From positions 1 through 64,000 of the forward strand of contig NZ_CAJF01000005.1 of the NCBI RefSeq assembly GCF_000304335.1: a stretch of DNA of 64,000 bases. The letters are read 5' to 3'. The translations under genes and the position numbers were made by a program. This DNA is from Microbacterium yannicii PS01. Lineage in GTDB: Bacteria > Actinomycetota > Actinomycetes > Actinomycetales > Microbacteriaceae. Shown piece by piece: positions 33,093-43,909 of this stretch (position 1 is the stretch's first letter; every line of letters starts with the position of its first letter). The notes under the pieces were generated by a model. It was not told where the DNA came from. It worked only from the letters and a program-made list of their open reading frames with translations, and did not search any database.

Positions 33093-36000
33093 TCACTCAG
33101 CTCGACGCCGCCGCCATATCAGCAGCATCGTTCCCAGCAGAGTGGCAACCAGTCCCGTTACCCAGCCGATTCCGAGAGCCTGCCCCGTCGCAGCGAGGTC
33201 GCGCCGTTCGTGCGACTCGGCTCCGGCATCCAGACCACTCTCACCATCCGGCCGCGCCGGCGGGGTCGGGTCCGTCGGGTCCGTGGGGTCGGTCGGGTCC
33301 GTGGGGTCGGTCGGGTCCGTGGGATCGGTCGGGTCCGTGGGATCGGTCGGGTCCGTGGGATCGGTCGGGTCCGTGGGATCGGTCGGGTCCGTGGGGTCTG
33401 TCGGGTCCGTGGGATCCGTCGGATCGGTCGGGTCCGTGGGATCGGTCGGGTCCGTGGGATCGGTCGGGTCCGTGGGATCCGTCGGATCGGTGGGGTCCTT
33501 CTCTACCCAGCGGAGGAAGTTGAGCTCGCGGAGATTCGCCCGGTCCGGGGCCCACGGGCTCCAGAAGTGCACGTCACCGGGCACCAGCGTGTTGGCATAG
33601 GAGGCGAACAGCACGTCGGTCCCATCATCGGACACCGCTGTCAGCGCCCCGGCTGGCCACGGCGACGCACCAATGTCGCACGAGGAGTTGTCGCACGACC
33701 CGTCGAACACCACTCGACCAGGATCTCCGTCGCGATCCACGTCGATCCGTTCAAGCGCTCCGGTCGATACGTTGAGGCGATACAAGCCGGCGTGATCGGC
33801 GTCTTCGAAGAAACCGAGCATGACGACGTACCGGCCGTCGCCGCTGAGTCTTGCCTGAACGGCCGGCGTATCGCCAATGGCATCAGGGTCGGTGCCGTCG
33901 CTGACCTCGGTCACGTCCCCAGTCTGAAGTTCGACGAGATACACGTCGTTCTTGAGATCCGTGTCGCCAGCGTTCGCGCCAAGGTCGCCCAGCGCGCGGA
34001 CCAGCACGAAGCTGCCGTCGTCGGAGACGTCGAGAAGTTCGACGCCGACTGGAAACAGCTTCTTCGAATCCTCGCCACCGATCTTCCAGTCCGACCAGGT
34101 GAGCACACCAACCTCAGGCCCATCGACACGCACGATGCGCGAACCGTTCCCGCTGATCCGCGGAGCCGACGCCCCGGCCAGCGGCACACTCTGCTGCGCC
34201 CCGCTCTCAAGATCGTGCACGGTGACCCCAGGGCCAGTCGACAATGCAGAAACTAACCAGTGCGCATCGTCGCTGACCGTAGCCTGCTGAACATCCGCGT
34301 ACCCGTCGAGAAGCCTCGTTGTCCCGTCCTCGAGGTCGAGCAGGGTGGAGCCGATTACGGCCAGCGGGTGCTGCGGCGACATGTGCACGTCGAAGTAGAG
34401 CACGTCCTCCGCCACCTCGAACCGGCGAACCGTGCCCGTCTCGGTGTCTTCAATCTCGACCGCGCCGCGGGCAGGCTCCTGGTCCGGCACGTCGTAATCC
34501 TCGGCGCCAATCAACAGGTACCGGCCACTGGCGGCGGACACAGATGGTGCTCTGCCGATCTCATCGGCGAACGCGACATGCGGGCTGCCTGCGGCATTGC
34601 GTTCGAGATCGATGGCGCCCACCGCTTGGTGCGGAGCGACCTGCACGGTCATCTCTTCTTCGGCGGTCACGCCGAATCGGTCGGTGACTCGTACTCGCGC
34701 GGTGTATTCACCCGGTGAGTCGTATCGGTAGACGAAGTGGTCATTCCGCTCCCATGAGGACACTGCTGGCAACAGTGGACGTTCGAGCACACGGTCCCAC
34801 TGCCCATCCGCGTCCGCATCCAGCTCGTAGCGGACGATGCCTTGCTCGGGGTCGAGCGCGAGCACGTCAAAGCGTGTGTCGTAGCCTGCCTCGGGGCGGC
34901 CCGGAGTGAGCAGTCCCCGCACGACGGGCGCGGAGTTGGCCACCACGGTCACTCGCGCTACCAGTTCCGCCGGCTCGTGGTACGCGTCTCCCGGAAAGTG
35001 CACTAGCAGCTCGTGCACTCCCGGCTGCAGACCAGTCCCCAGATCCACCGGAAGCGTGTACCTGCCGTCGTCCCGGACGACAGCAGAACGTGCGCCCTGC
35101 CATGTCGCCTCGATACCGGAGTCGTCGCCCGCGCTCAAGATGCCCGCCGGTCCGCGTAGCACCACCGGCAGCCCGGTGACCGCACCCTGACCAACGGTGG
35201 GGTGTTCCTCCACGACAACTTCTCCCCGGACCACACGGACGGTGACCGTGGCGGGCTCGGAGACGTTCTCACCGTCGTCGGCGACATAGTCGAACACGAC
35301 GTCGCCCACGAAGTTGTGGGACGGGCGAACACGGAGCATGTCGCCCGAGATCACCACATCAGCGTTCGCCGGTTGCTCCACCACGGAGTAGGTCAGCGCG
35401 TCACCGTTGGGATCAACACCCCGCAACCGCGCAGTCACATCCGTGGCGTAGGGCGTGTGCAACTCCACGTCGGGGACAGAAGGGGTGTCCCCTCCCGGCC
35501 CCTCGCCTTCGGGTCCAACATGCGCGGCCGCCAGACCGAGAACGCGGATGTTTCCTACTGCGACCGTCACTTCTGAGCCCGCGTATCCGGTCGCCAGTCG
35601 ATCTAGGCCCGCGCTGTAGACCTGGTCCGCGGGGGTGTCATCCCCGGCGGTGCCGTCGTCTCGGAGCGTCGTGGACACCGTCGCACCTCGCGCGTCGACC
35701 GTCCGGGAGGCCAAGGTGGTGGGCAACTGCGAGCCATCGACTCGACCGGTAAGTCGCATGCCGCCATGGTCGTCGGTGGCGGTGAGGTCGGCTTCGACCG
35801 TCGTCACAAGCCCGTCCGCCCACACGGCCAAGACGATGGTTTGCGGCTCGGCGGCGCTGTTCTTGAAGCGGATCGTCCAATTCCCCTGGGCAGGATTGGC
35901 GATCTCGACGCTGCGGTCGAGCACGACGCCTGAGGTCCCTTCGGGCACGTCGACGGGAGAGCCGGAGCTGGGACCAATGTTCGCCGTGACCTCCCCGGGC

Positions 36001-39000
36001 GCAGACACAGTGAGCCCGATGCCGCTTGTCCCGCGCGGGACAGTGACCGCATATGTCGCATCGCCCGGAGCCACCGTCAGCGACCGAAGCTCCAGAAGCT
36101 GCGGGGAGCCCGGCTGCGTGAAGATATCGGTGAACCAGCCGGTCGCGCCGTTGATCAATACGCGGGCCGTCTGAGCGACAGCGTCCAGCGGAGACAGCGA
36201 GGAACCTGCCGTCAGCCGAGGAAGGAGGAAGTCGTGGGTGATTTCCTCGTCGCCGAGCATCTCCTCCAAGCGCACGCCATACGTCGCGACGTCGCCGTAT
36301 CCGGACAGGACGGAGCTCGTGGTGCTGAACCCATCGCCGGGTTCGTCGGCGAAGCAGGTGGTTTCCTCGCTGTCGCCGGCTGCCACCGACACCGTGACCC
36401 CATGGGTACGGGTGACACGCTCGTTGAAAGCCGCCATCACGTCGCTGCGATATTCCAGGTGTGCGTCATCCAGGAACAAGTCCGCGCATGCGGCGCCCGC
36501 GTTCGGGGTCCCCAGCATGATGAGACGCTCGACCGTGCGGGCGTTCTCGTCGACGTACTGATCTACGAACAGGCGGGCAGCGATTCCACCGGTGGAATGC
36601 GCGACGATATCCACACGCGCGGCGTTGGTCAGCGCGCGGACCTCCGCGACGGAGGCCGCGATCTGCTCCGCGGCGGCATCGACGTAACCGGCCGGTCCCG
36701 CTGTCACGTCGGTGGCAGTGGTTTCGATGTGCCAGTCCTCGCGTTTCGCGTGGAGCTGCTCGGTGAGCGCGGCCCACCCGTCTCCGGTCCCCCATCCGCC
36801 TACGGCGATCACGGGGCGCGGTTCGACGGTCACCTGACCGGTGAGTGCTTGCACGGGTCCGTCGTCGGCGACCAGCGCCATCCGGATATCGAACGCCTCC
36901 GTGGGAGATCCGCCAGCCCACGCCAGGCCGGTTGTGTCCCACTCCCAGGTTTCGTCGCGTCGTTCGCCGGGGCGGAGCGTGAACGGCTCGCTCTCATGGC
37001 GCAGCTCCCCGTTGATGAAGAACTGTGCACGAAGCCCTTCGGCCGGGTCCCGGTGCGCATCGTCATTGTTGACCGCGGTCGCAGTGAGCCGGACTGTGCT
37101 GCCATCGACGGTGCGGTCCACGACCAGGATGCGATCATCTTCAGGCCCGTCGACGCGCTGTTCGTCCATGCGTCCGCCCAGTTCAAGACGGGGCGGCTGT
37201 GGCGCCTGTCCGTACGGGTAGAGCAGCACGTGCGTGTAGTCGTCGTAGTCGAGGTTGCCGAGGGAGGCGACGATGACCCGGTCGTCGGTGATGGCGGCCG
37301 TGCTGGTGTAAGCCCCCCAACCGCTGCCCGCAAGATCGCCGACCTCGTCGAGGATCGAGTAGACGCCTTCCCGCCACACCCACGCTCGGTCCAGAAGTGT
37401 CGGCCCGACCGCAACGTTCCCGACGACATCGCCCCGGACATTCACGCCGGTCGGCGTACCCTCGCCAAGCAGGACGGCACCGCCGTCCGCCGTCCAACTC
37501 CACGCACGCGGCGAAACCCCGGGATCGTCCGTCATACCGACGACCCGACCGTCCTCCCCTAGCGCAGTGGCGACCACACGCGTACCCGTGATGTCCGCCG
37601 GGAGAGTGATGGCGACCGGCTCACCGGCGGCCGGGTGGTACCAGCTGCGGGCGTTACCCGCGATGTCGACGTAGACGAGGTCTCCGCGGTCGTTGACATC
37701 CGTGACGACGCCCGGGGCGTCGAAGAAGAGCGGCTTTTCACCGGGGCTCGGCCACACGACGTTCTGCACGTTGCCTCCGCCTTCGGGCGTGAACTGCCCG
37801 AACACGCGGCCGTCGTCGTCCATACCGATGATGCTGACGTCACCGTTCTCGGGTGTTGACATGGACTCCCACAGGGTTCCCGTTTCGGTCCAGCACCACA
37901 TCGGGTTTCCCTTGTCGTCGCGGCATGTGCCGACCAGCAGGTCGTCGGTCGCCGCCGCGACGGACTCTGCCCCGCCGAGTTCGGTTTGCCGGCCTGTGTC
38001 GAGAGAGATGCGGTACGCCTGACCCTGGACGGTGGTGTACGCGTCGTCGTTGGTGAGGACGCCGACGCGGGCGCGGCCGATGCCGGGAAGCATGCGCGTC
38101 ACCCACTCGGGCATCTGCTCGTTTTCAAGGACTGTGACCTCGGCCACGTCATTGCCGAGCGTCAGCCCTGCGGCACCGGTCAGACGCACCTGGAAGCCCA
38201 GGTCTCCTCCCTTGAGTTCATCGTCGAGGATCTTCACCTCGATGAACTTCTCGGTGTCGCCCGGTTCGAAGGTGACGGCGCCGTCTGCGGCGACATAGTC
38301 CTGGCCGGCCAGTGCGGTGCCATCCTCGGTCTGCCATCCCACTTCCGCGGCTTCATTAGGCGCGCCGCTCAAGGTGACGGGTATGCGGACGGTACCACCG
38401 TCCTCGGCTACGGAGATGGCCTCGGGAACGCTGGCACACAGCCGCAGCAGCACCTTGAGGAAGGTGGGGTGCTGTTCGAACTGCGAGCACCCATCGAGGG
38501 CGTCAAACTCGCCGCTCAGCGCCGTCGCACGGACGATGTCGTACTCGCCAGGGATCGACGCGTCAGCGTCGGGCTGCAGGTCGAGGCTCCCGCCGAGTGA
38601 CGCGGTGCCGGTGACGGTCAACGCGTCCTGCTGGAGCTCGCCGAGCCGTATACGCAACGCCGCGTCAGGTGATTGCCGGTAGTCGCCGTCGACCGTGAGT
38701 GTGTCATAGGCGTCCGCCGTTCCCGGTTCCACGGTTCCGCTGTTCTCGAGGAGGCCGAATACCGCACCGGATCCGGTCAGCGTCGCGCCCGGTGCGACGG
38801 CGACGACCCCAGAGCTGGCGTCGATGCCGGCACGCGTCGCGATCTGGGTGCGTCCTGCGAGCACGTCGACGCGGGACGCGAATACATCAGCGGTGTCGCG
38901 CACATCGAGCAAGCTGTTGGTCGTCAGGTCGGTGGCGAGGAATTGTGCGTCGTCATGGAGGATCAGGTCCCCGGCAAGTGCGGTTGTGCCGGTGCTGGTC

Positions 39001-40523
39001 CAGCCCCACAGGTCCATCCTTCCGCCGGCGTCGACTTCCAGGCGGCCCTCGGTGCCGATGGTGGTCGCTGCGCTGCCCTCCACCTCGCCGCCGGCGATGA
39101 TGCGGGTGCCACCGGCCCCGGAGATTGAGCCGTTGAGGGTGGCGGCTCCGTCAAGTCGCAGGGTCGCGTTGTTCGTCAGGGTCACTAGCGCCTCGGGCAC
39201 CAGCTCGACGGCTGCGTCCACATCCAAGGTGGCGCCGTCGATGGTGACGATGTTGTCCAAGGCCAATCGGCCACCGCCGCTGATGATGATCTCCGCGCCA
39301 CCGTCAAGGATTCCACCGGCGATGTTCAATTGCGCGTCGTCGATGAGAGCGACGTCCGGGTGAGTGTTCGGAAGATTGAGCACGCTGGCTGCGTTCACCA
39401 CCACTCCGGCTGCGATGGTGGAGGCGCCGGTGTCTAGTCGGAGACGCCCGATGGTGGTGTTCGTTGCAAGCTCACCTCCGCCCCAGGTGAGCTGGTCGAC
39501 GACGGTGAAGTCGGCTGGGCCGGTGATGGCGCCGCCGAAGACCACTGCCCGCTCAGAGGTGGTGGGGACGTTGAGACGCAACGCGCCGCTGCTGACGAGC
39601 ATGCCAAGATGAGCGGCCTCCTCTGTCTCGACGACGGCCTCACCGCCGACGAGGAGTGCTCCGAGATCGAGTGTCCCGAGAACTAGGACACGGCCGCCCT
39701 CGAGTGCTTCGACGTCTCCGTCACCTGTCAGCGAGCTGGGCTGTCCCCACCCGACGCGTGTGCTGACGTGGACATCATTGCTCTCGTCCACCGTCCACTC
39801 GCCCCAAAGGTTGGCGCCCCCGGCGACTTCGAGGCGGCTTTCTGTCCCGCCGACGTTCGTGCTCGACGTCGGTTCCGTGATCAGGAAGCTGCTGATGTTC
39901 GCGATGGAGCTTTGGACGGTGAATGTGTCGACGACGACGAGCGTGCCACCGTACACGGCAGCGTCGCTCGTCTGGGTGATGTGGAGCTCCTGCACGGTTA
40001 GTGCGACGCCGTCACCGATCCCGAGGCGAGGTGTCACGCCCCGGTCGTAGAGGTCGGTGAGGTGGACGGCCCGGATGGTTGACGGGCCGCCCAGTGCGAG
40101 ATTTCCTTCGACGGCGACGGCTGCGTCGGCGACCATGCGCCCTGCCTCCGCGGTCACGCCGCTCGGCACCAAGATCTCGCCACCCAGCGCGCAGACCGTC
40201 TGGTCTCCGGTAGGCACAGCCGCCGGGGTCCAGTTCGTTGCGACGTCCCAGCGTCCGCCGGCTCCACCTGACCAGGTGACATCACACAGGGGCGGTTCCT
40301 CCGACGTCTGGAGTTCCGCCGCCGTCGTCAGCTCCTCGGGGAGCTGTGCAAGATCTTGTTCGAGTTCGTCCGCCCACTCGGGGTTCGGCGTGCTCTGGCT
40401 GGCCGGCGCGGCAGTGGTTTCCTCGGCGCTGTGGGCTGCGGGGACGGTGAAGCCGGCGACGAGGGTGGCGGTGAGGAGCGCGGCTGCAACGGCGCGCAGG
40501 CGCGAAGAGTGTCGGAAGGTCAT
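33093..40523 (-). CDS. Giant sortase-anchored multidomain surface protein
   Basis: A 2476-residue exported protein. Signal peptide at 1-33. Residues about 80-690 are repetitive beta-helix/autotransporter-like strands. A Calx-beta domain lies near 698-805 ([33 protein letters not shown]). A HAF/WD-type repeat region follows (about 806-1130). An alpha/beta hydrolase lipase-like domain is near 1240-1420, with nucleophile AHSTGG near 1309. Then come a cadherin/VCBS-like domain (about 1690-1770), a PKD-like domain (about 1860-1960) and TolB/WD40-like repeats (about 1970-2320). About 25 Asp-Pro-Thr repeats (about 2344-2418) span the wall. The C-terminus is a class E-type signal LAATG (2443-2447), a hydrophobic helix and RRRRAE. 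The hydrolase could act on lipids or polymers outside the cell. It lies 15 bases behind the DAPG-hydrolase-like gene on the same strand. Confidence 0.88.
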   Translation of the reverse strand: MTFRHSSRLRAVAAALLTATLVAGFTVPAAHSAEETTAAPASQSTPNPEWADELEQDLAQLPEELTTAAELQTSEEPPLCDVTWSGGAGGRWDVATNWTPAAVPTGDQTVCALGGEILVPSGVTAEAGRMVADAAVAVEGNLALGGPSTIRAVHLTDLYDRGVTPRLGIGDGVALTVQELHITQTSDAAVYGGTLVVVDTFTVQSSIANISSFLITEPTSSTNVGGTESRLEVAGGANLWGEWTVDESNDVHVSTRVGWGQPSSLTGDGDVEALEGGRVLVLGTLDLGALLVGGEAVVETEEAAHLGMLVSSGALRLNVPTTSERAVVFGGAITGPADFTVVDQLTWGGGELATNTTIGRLRLDTGASTIAAGVVVNAASVLNLPNTHPDVALIDDAQLNIAGGILDGGAEIIISGGGRLALDNIVTIDGATLDVDAAVELVPEALVTLTNNATLRLDGAATLNGSISGAGGTRIIAGGEVEGSAATTIGTEGRLEVDAGGRMDLWGWTSTGTTALAGDLILHDDAQFLATDLTTNSLLDVRDTADVFASRVDVLAGRTQIATRAGIDASSGVVAVAPGATLTGSGAVFGLLENSGTVEPGTADAYDTLTVDGDYRQSPDAALRIRLGELQQDALTVTGTASLGGSLDLQPDADASIPGEYDIVRATALSGEFDALDGCSQFEQHPTFLKVLLRLCASVPEAISVAEDGGTVRIPVTLSGAPNEAAEVGWQTEDGTALAGQDYVAADGAVTFEPGDTEKFIEVKILDDELKGGDLGFQVRLTGAAGLTLGNDVAEVTVLENEQMPEWVTRMLPGIGRARVGVLTNDDAYTTVQGQAYRISLDTGRQTELGGAESVAAATDDLLVGTCRDDKGNPMWCWTETGTLWESMSTPENGDVSIIGMDDDGRVFGQFTPEGGGNVQNVVWPSPGEKPLFFDAPGVVTDVNDRGDLVYVDIAGNARSWYHPAAGEPVAITLPADITGTRVVATALGEDGRVVGMTDDPGVSPRAWSWTADGGAVLLGEGTPTGVNVRGDVVGNVAVGPTLLDRAWVWREGVYSILDEVGDLAGSGWGAYTSTAAITDDRVIVASLGNLDYDDYTHVLLYPYGQAPQPPRLELGGRMDEQRVDGPEDDRILVVDRTVDGSTVRLTATAVNNDDAHRDPAEGLRAQFFINGELRHESEPFTLRPGERRDETWEWDTTGLAWAGGSPTEAFDIRMALVADDGPVQALTGQVTVEPRPVIAVGGWGTGDGWAALTEQLHAKREDWHIETTATDVTAGPAGYVDAAAEQIAASVAEVRALTNAARVDIVAHSTGGIAARLFVDQYVDENARTVERLIMLGTPNAGAACADLFLDDAHLEYRSDVMAAFNERVTRTHGVTVSVAAGDSEETTCFADEPGDGFSTTSSVLSGYGDVATYGVRLEEMLGDEEITHDFLLPRLTAGSSLSPLDAVAQTARVLINGATGWFTDIFTQPGSPQLLELRSLTVAPGDATYAVTVPRGTSGIGLTVSAPGEVTANIGPSSGSPVDVPEGTSGVVLDRSVEIANPAQGNWTIRFKNSAAEPQTIVLAVWADGLVTTVEADLTATDDHGGMRLTGRVDGSQLPTTLASRTVDARGATVSTTLRDDGTAGDDTPADQVYSAGLDRLATGYAGSEVTVAVGNIRVLGLAAAHVGPEGEGPGGDTPSVPDVELHTPYATDVTARLRGVDPNGDALTYSVVEQPANADVVISGDMLRVRPSHNFVGDVVFDYVADDGENVSEPATVTVRVVRGEVVVEEHPTVGQGAVTGLPVVLRGPAGILSAGDDSGIEATWQGARSAVVRDDGRYTLPVDLGTGLQPGVHELLVHFPGDAYHEPAELVARVTVVANSAPVVRGLLTPGRPEAGYDTRFDVLALDPEQGIVRYELDADADGQWDRVLERPLLPAVSSWERNDHFVYRYDSPGEYTARVRVTDRFGVTAEEEMTVQVAPHQAVGAIDLERNAAGSPHVAFADEIGRAPSVSAASGRYLLIGAEDYDVPDQEPARGAVEIEDTETGTVRRFEVAEDVLYFDVHMSPQHPLAVIGSTLLDLEDGTTRLLDGYADVQQATVSDDAHWLVSALSTGPGVTVHDLESGAQQSVPLAGASAPRISGNGSRIVRVDGPEVGVLTWSDWKIGGEDSKKLFPVGVELLDVSDDGSFVLVRALGDLGANAGDTDLKNDVYLVELQTGDVTEVSDGTDPDAIGDTPAVQARLSGDGRYVVMLGFFEDADHAGLYRLNVSTGALERIDVDRDGDPGRVVFDGSCDNSSCDIGASPWPAGALTAVSDDGTDVLFASYANTLVPGDVHFWSPWAPDRANLRELNFLRWVEKDPTDPTDPTDPTDPTDPTDPTDPTDPTDPTDPTDPTDPTDPTDPTDPTDPTDPTDPTDPTDPTDPTDPTDPTDPTDPTPPARPDGESGLDAGAESHERRDLAATGQALGIGWVTGLVATLLGTMLLIWRRRRAE
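33265..33498. repeat. 9-bp repeat coding for Asp-Pro-Thr spacer
   Basis: About 25 tandem 9-base units such as GGGTCCGTG, read on the minus strand as Asp-Pro-Thr. The third positions vary between units (GGATCGGTC, GGGTCCGTG and others). All three frames of the plus strand stay open across it, which produces spurious GSVGSVG and SGPWDR open frames. Confidence 0.9.
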
Positions 40524-40537
40524 CTCGGGTTTCAGGG

Positions 40538-41179
40538 TCAGCGGGTGATGGCGGGTTGCTGCAGGGCGGGGAGGAGGTGCTCGAACAAGCCGACCTCTTC
40601 GACGTTGTGTTTGACCCAGGCACGTTCCATGCCGGGAACGAAGACCCGGGAGCGGAGGTAGGTGTTGATGGGAAGGGCGAGGGCGGAGCGGGCGCCGACA
40701 TCCATCACGGAGGTGTAGTGGGTGGCGTTCTCGGCCCGCGACCAGGTGTGCTCAAGCTGGAAGAACATGACCCCGGCGATACGCAGTACAAGGCGGATAC
40801 CGGTGAGGTCAAGCTTTTCCACACGGTCGACAGAGTCGATGTAGAAGCGCTCGTCGCGCCCCATCGCCTCGACGATGCGGAAGCGCGCGCCCTCCCCGGC
40901 GCCGCCGCCGGGTGCGGAACGGACGAGTTCCCAATGGATGTGGTCTAGAGGGTGCCACGCTCGGTAGCGCGGCACGGTCTGCCCGGCGTAGAGCATGGTC
41001 TCGCCGATGTGGGAGAACCAGTCCAAGAGCATCTCAGGCGTGACGCCTTGCAGCGGCTCGTGGTCAATGGTGATCCGGAGCCGGCGGTGCGGAAACTCCT
41101 GGACGGAAACCCGATCCTCGCGCACAGTGCGAAGCGGGTACTCCATGCGCAGCGGTTGAGGCAGTGGGAGCCGGGACAT
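40538..41179 (-). CDS. DAPG hydrolase (PhlG)-like protein 1
   Basis: A 213-residue protein of the 2,4-diacetylphloroglucinol hydrolase family, a Bet v1-like fold with a zinc site. Seen: LRITIDHEPLQGVTPEMLLDWFSHIGE, YRAWHPLDHIHWELV (candidate metal histidines), and the C-terminal HNVEEVGLFEHLLPALQQ (His-x-x-Glu-Glu). The family cleaves carbon-carbon bonds in acylated phloroglucinols; here a related aromatic ketone would be the substrate. Start chosen at ATG 41179. Fifteen bases upstream of the giant surface protein gene. Paralogue at 42433. Confidence 0.82.
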   Translation of the reverse strand: MSRLPLPQPLRMEYPLRTVREDRVSVQEFPHRRLRITIDHEPLQGVTPEMLLDWFSHIGETMLYAGQTVPRYRAWHPLDHIHWELVRSAPGGGAGEGARFRIVEAMGRDERFYIDSVDRVEKLDLTGIRLVLRIAGVMFFQLEHTWSRAENATHYTSVMDVGARSALALPINTYLRSRVFVPGMERAWVKHNVEEVGLFEHLLPALQQPAITR

Positions 41180-41282
41180 GGTGTGACCTCTCGTTCGGCG
41201 GGTGTGCGGGTCAGTTTCATCGTCGAGCAGCGTTCTTTCACGGGCCTTTCGCGACCCTGATCCGCCCGACGCAACGTGCAAG

Positions 41283-42221
41283 TCAGCGGGATCCGTTGCT
41301 GCGATACCAGTCCGCGGTCGCACGGACCGACTTCTCGTACGGAGTCGGGTTCGCCCCGAAGCGGGAAGTGAAGTCGGAGGCGTCAATGGTGAAGGGCTGC
41401 TCGAACTGATAGATCATTTCTGCGCCCTCTCGCGCCAGCGGCCAGACCAGCCCGAGGGCCCTTCCAGTGCGGCTCGAGATGCGACTGATGTGCACGCGAC
41501 GGCCGTGCCTGTCGGCAGCGAGCTGCACGAGGCTGCGGGCTGTCGTTGGCGGCGGCGTGGGAATCATCCACGCCCGCCCGGACGCGTCCTGTGCTGTGGC
41601 CAGCGTGATGAGACCCCGCGCAAAGTCGTCGATGAACATCGGCGTGATGGGAAGGTCAGGGTTGCCGATATAGACGGCGCGTCTGCCACGGGCGGCCGCG
41701 CCGATGAATCCTGCGTTCAGGAGCGACCCGACGTGAGGGCCGAACAACTCCGGGGCCCGGCCGATAACGACGTGAGCGTCGCCACGATGGTGCGCGGTGA
41801 GGAGCATCTCGCCCAGCCATGCCCGCAGGACGCCCTTGTTGCTCACCGGGTTCTCCGGCGTGCGCTCCGAGATCGGACCGGTGACCTTGCCATACATCCA
41901 TGTGTCGTCGGCGAACACAACGCGTGCGTCATTCCCGCCGGCGGCCTCCACGATGGCCCGCGTCATTCGAGGGAAGTCGCTACGCCAGTTCTCGAACGTC
42001 GGCATCGCGCAGTGGTAGACAACGGCCGCTCCATGCACAGCACGCTTCACACTCGCCGGGTCCAGCGCGTCCGCGGCGACGGACGTGACGTTGACCGGCA
42101 CGTCCCGTATTGCGCGCCGGCTCACCGCACGGACCGGGACGCCACGCGCGCTGAGTTCACGGACGATGACGCGTCCCGTCGCGCCCGTCGCACCAATGAC
42201 GACGTGGGTGCCTTGAGACAT
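41283..42221 (-). CDS. NAD-dependent epimerase/dehydratase-family protein
   Basis: An extended SDR of 312 residues. HVVIGATGATGRVIVRELSARGVPVRAVSRR is the dinucleotide-binding start (GxxGxxG type, GATGATG). VVFADDTWMYGKV contains the family YGK-like position, with the Tyr and Lys separated unusually (canonical YxxxK). The C-terminal part is PTPYEKSVRATADWYRS. Likely acts on a nucleotide sugar or small ketone. Upstream of the DAPG-hydrolase-like gene on the same strand. Confidence 0.82.
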   Translation of the reverse strand: MSQGTHVVIGATGATGRVIVRELSARGVPVRAVSRRAIRDVPVNVTSVAADALDPASVKRAVHGAAVVYHCAMPTFENWRSDFPRMTRAIVEAAGGNDARVVFADDTWMYGKVTGPISERTPENPVSNKGVLRAWLGEMLLTAHHRGDAHVVIGRAPELFGPHVGSLLNAGFIGAAARGRRAVYIGNPDLPITPMFIDDFARGLITLATAQDASGRAWMIPTPPPTTARSLVQLAADRHGRRVHISRISSRTGRALGLVWPLAREGAEMIYQFEQPFTIDASDFTSRFGANPTPYEKSVRATADWYRSNGSR

Positions 42222-42432
42222 AGCGAACTTCCCCTCGAGTCTTCTCGGTCCTGAGCCGAGCCAAGGTCAGTCTTCGACCATCGCCTTGCATGTCGCTTTC
42301 GCGATTGCGTACTCGACGTCCGTCAAGAGCGGGCGAGGCTGCCCGCTGGCCGACTTGCCGCAAGGCTGATGCAAGGAGGTAAAGCGACGATGGCGGCGAT
42401 CATGATGCTCACGCGTCACGGAAAGGATCGAG

Positions 42433-43080
42433 ATGCGCAAGATGCCCGCCGCAAGACAGCTTCCGCCGCTGGGCGCGAAGCGAAGGATCGACGACGCGCA
42501 CATAACTTTCGAGACGACACCTGATGGGCGCCGGCAGGTGACTGTTCTGCATCCGCTGCTCCACAGGATTTCTCCCGCAATGCTGACCTGGTGGTTCGCG
42601 AACATTGAGGGCGGCATGGGCTACCGCGACCAACAGGTCGACCGCTACCAGGAATGGCACCCCGAAGACCACCTCCTCTGGCGTGTGGTCAAACCCAGTC
42701 GAGACGGCGGATACGGTGTCGGGGCACGCATCCAAGTCGTGGAGGCGTTCGGTGGTAACCCGAGCTATTACTTCGGTCTGACGTGGGATGTGCTGCGATA
42801 CGACAGCACCGGAACGACGCGTGCAGCGCGAGTCCTTGGGATGACCATCGCAGAACGGCAAGACGACTGGTGGTCAGAGGGCAAGAACCTTCGCTGCCGG
42901 AGCGTCCTCAGGGTCGGGGCCCCGGAAATGCTCGGGCGCCTCTTGAACCCACTGGTCCACCGGCTCCTGATCCCGCACGGGGCTGAGTTGGCTTGGGCGC
43001 GGCACAGCGTCGAAGAGATGGGGTTCCTCGAGTGGCTCATCGTCGGTCTCTACGTGGCAGAACACGACTCCGCTGGCTGA
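42433..43080 (+). CDS. DAPG hydrolase (PhlG)-like protein 2
   Basis: A 215-residue paralogue of the protein at 40538. Shared pattern: VTVLHPLLHRISPAMLTWWFANIEGG, YQEWHPEDHLLWRVV and C-terminal HSVEEMGFLEWLIVGL. AAAGGATCGAG before ATG 42433 is a good ribosome binding site. It is divergent from the epimerase gene. Two relatives in one locus suggest different substrates or different partners. Confidence 0.8.
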   Translation: MRKMPAARQLPPLGAKRRIDDAHITFETTPDGRRQVTVLHPLLHRISPAMLTWWFANIEGGMGYRDQQVDRYQEWHPEDHLLWRVVKPSRDGGYGVGARIQVVEAFGGNPSYYFGLTWDVLRYDSTGTTRAARVLGMTIAERQDDWWSEGKNLRCRSVLRVGAPEMLGRLLNPLVHRLLIPHGAELAWARHSVEEMGFLEWLIVGLYVAEHDSAG

Positions 43081-43110
43081 GGAGACGGGTTCGCTCCAGA
43101 TCCGGAAATC

Positions 43111-43635
43111 TCACGGACGCCACACGTAGAGAACATCCGGTTCATTCTCTTCGTTGTCACCATCGGTCTCGCGAACCGCGACGAATCCATGGCCCTCGTA
43201 GAAGGCGCGCGCTCGGTGATTGCGCTGGAACGTCCACAGCTGCAGCGGCCCCGGCGCCGCGCCCTGCGCTTCCCTCAGCAAGTGAGAACCGATACCTCGC
43301 CCCTGGGCCGCGGGCGCGATGTAGAGCTGATCGACCCAGCCATCACTGACGGCGAGGACGCCGACGACTCGCGACGATTTCCCGTCTTCCGCGGCCACCT
43401 TCACCACATGATCACGGAGAAGGATGTTCGCCGCCCACCATTCGTCCTCCGTGAGCGTATGAGGCTTCGCAAGCCACGGCATCGCCTCCGCTTTCGCGCG
43501 TCGTATCAAGCGTGCAATCGCAGCGGAGTCGGCGGGCTCTGCCGGCCGGACTCTAACTGCTGCTACCCCAGGGCCTCCTTTCCGACGCACGGCGGGCGAA
43601 TCGGTGTCGTTGTCGAACGCCTCAGCATCGCGCAC
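43111..43635 (-). CDS. GNAT-family N-acetyltransferase
   Basis: A 174-residue protein. RVRPAEPADSAAIARLIRRAKAEA (first strand and helix), VDQLYIAPAAQGRGIGSHLLREAQ with the acetyl-CoA loop (AQGRGIG, a Q-x-x-G-x-G match), and NHRARAFYEGHGFVAVRETDG (motif B). Substrate unknown. The exact start is uncertain: the first 28 residues are not part of the conserved fold. Confidence 0.85.
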   Translation of the reverse strand: MRDAEAFDNDTDSPAVRRKGGPGVAAVRVRPAEPADSAAIARLIRRAKAEAMPWLAKPHTLTEDEWWAANILLRDHVVKVAAEDGKSSRVVGVLAVSDGWVDQLYIAPAAQGRGIGSHLLREAQGAAPGPLQLWTFQRNHRARAFYEGHGFVAVRETDGDNEENEPDVLYVWRP

Positions 43636-43759
43636 GGCTCATCCACTTCTTCTCGTAGTCGCCGTCTTGTCCGGCGAAAGGCGGGGGCAAGCATGCCGTA
43701 AGGGCACCGTGTCGTACTGGCAACGCCAGAAAGTATCGTCGCCAGAAGGAGAGGCAAGC

Positions 43760-43909
43760 ATGACTCACGACAACCCAGATGCTCCGCTGCCGAGGCCCTC
43801 GGACAGGAATCGTACGCCTAGAACGACCGTCATACGATGCCGCGCTGGAGCACACCTGTCGCGCCAACCCACGTGTCCAGCGGGCTCCCAGGACAGTAGT
43901 AAGCCATGA
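43760..43909 (+). CDS. Possible small ORF coupled to the MBL gene
   Basis: A 49-codon frame starting MTHDNPDAPLPRPSDRNRTP with AGAAGGAGAGGC just upstream, a strong ribosome binding site. Its stop overlaps the start of the metallo-hydrolase gene by 4 bases (ATGA). The peptide has no recognisable domain; it may be a translated leader that couples to the next gene rather than a functional protein. Confidence 0.4.
   Translation: MTHDNPDAPLPRPSDRNRTPRTTVIRCRAGAHLSRQPTCPAGSQDSSKP

Noticed and set aside
33265..33498. Tandem repeats that could be mistaken for a CRISPR array
   Set aside because: The unit is 9 bases, has no spacers, and reads in frame as Asp-Pro-Thr in the surface protein. No cas gene is in the window.
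33142..33600. Plus-strand open frames encoding long GSVGSVG and SGPWDR repeats
   Set aside because: They are the antisense of the Asp-Pro-Thr coding repeat: all frames stay open because the 9-base unit has no stop codon. No start site or family supports them.
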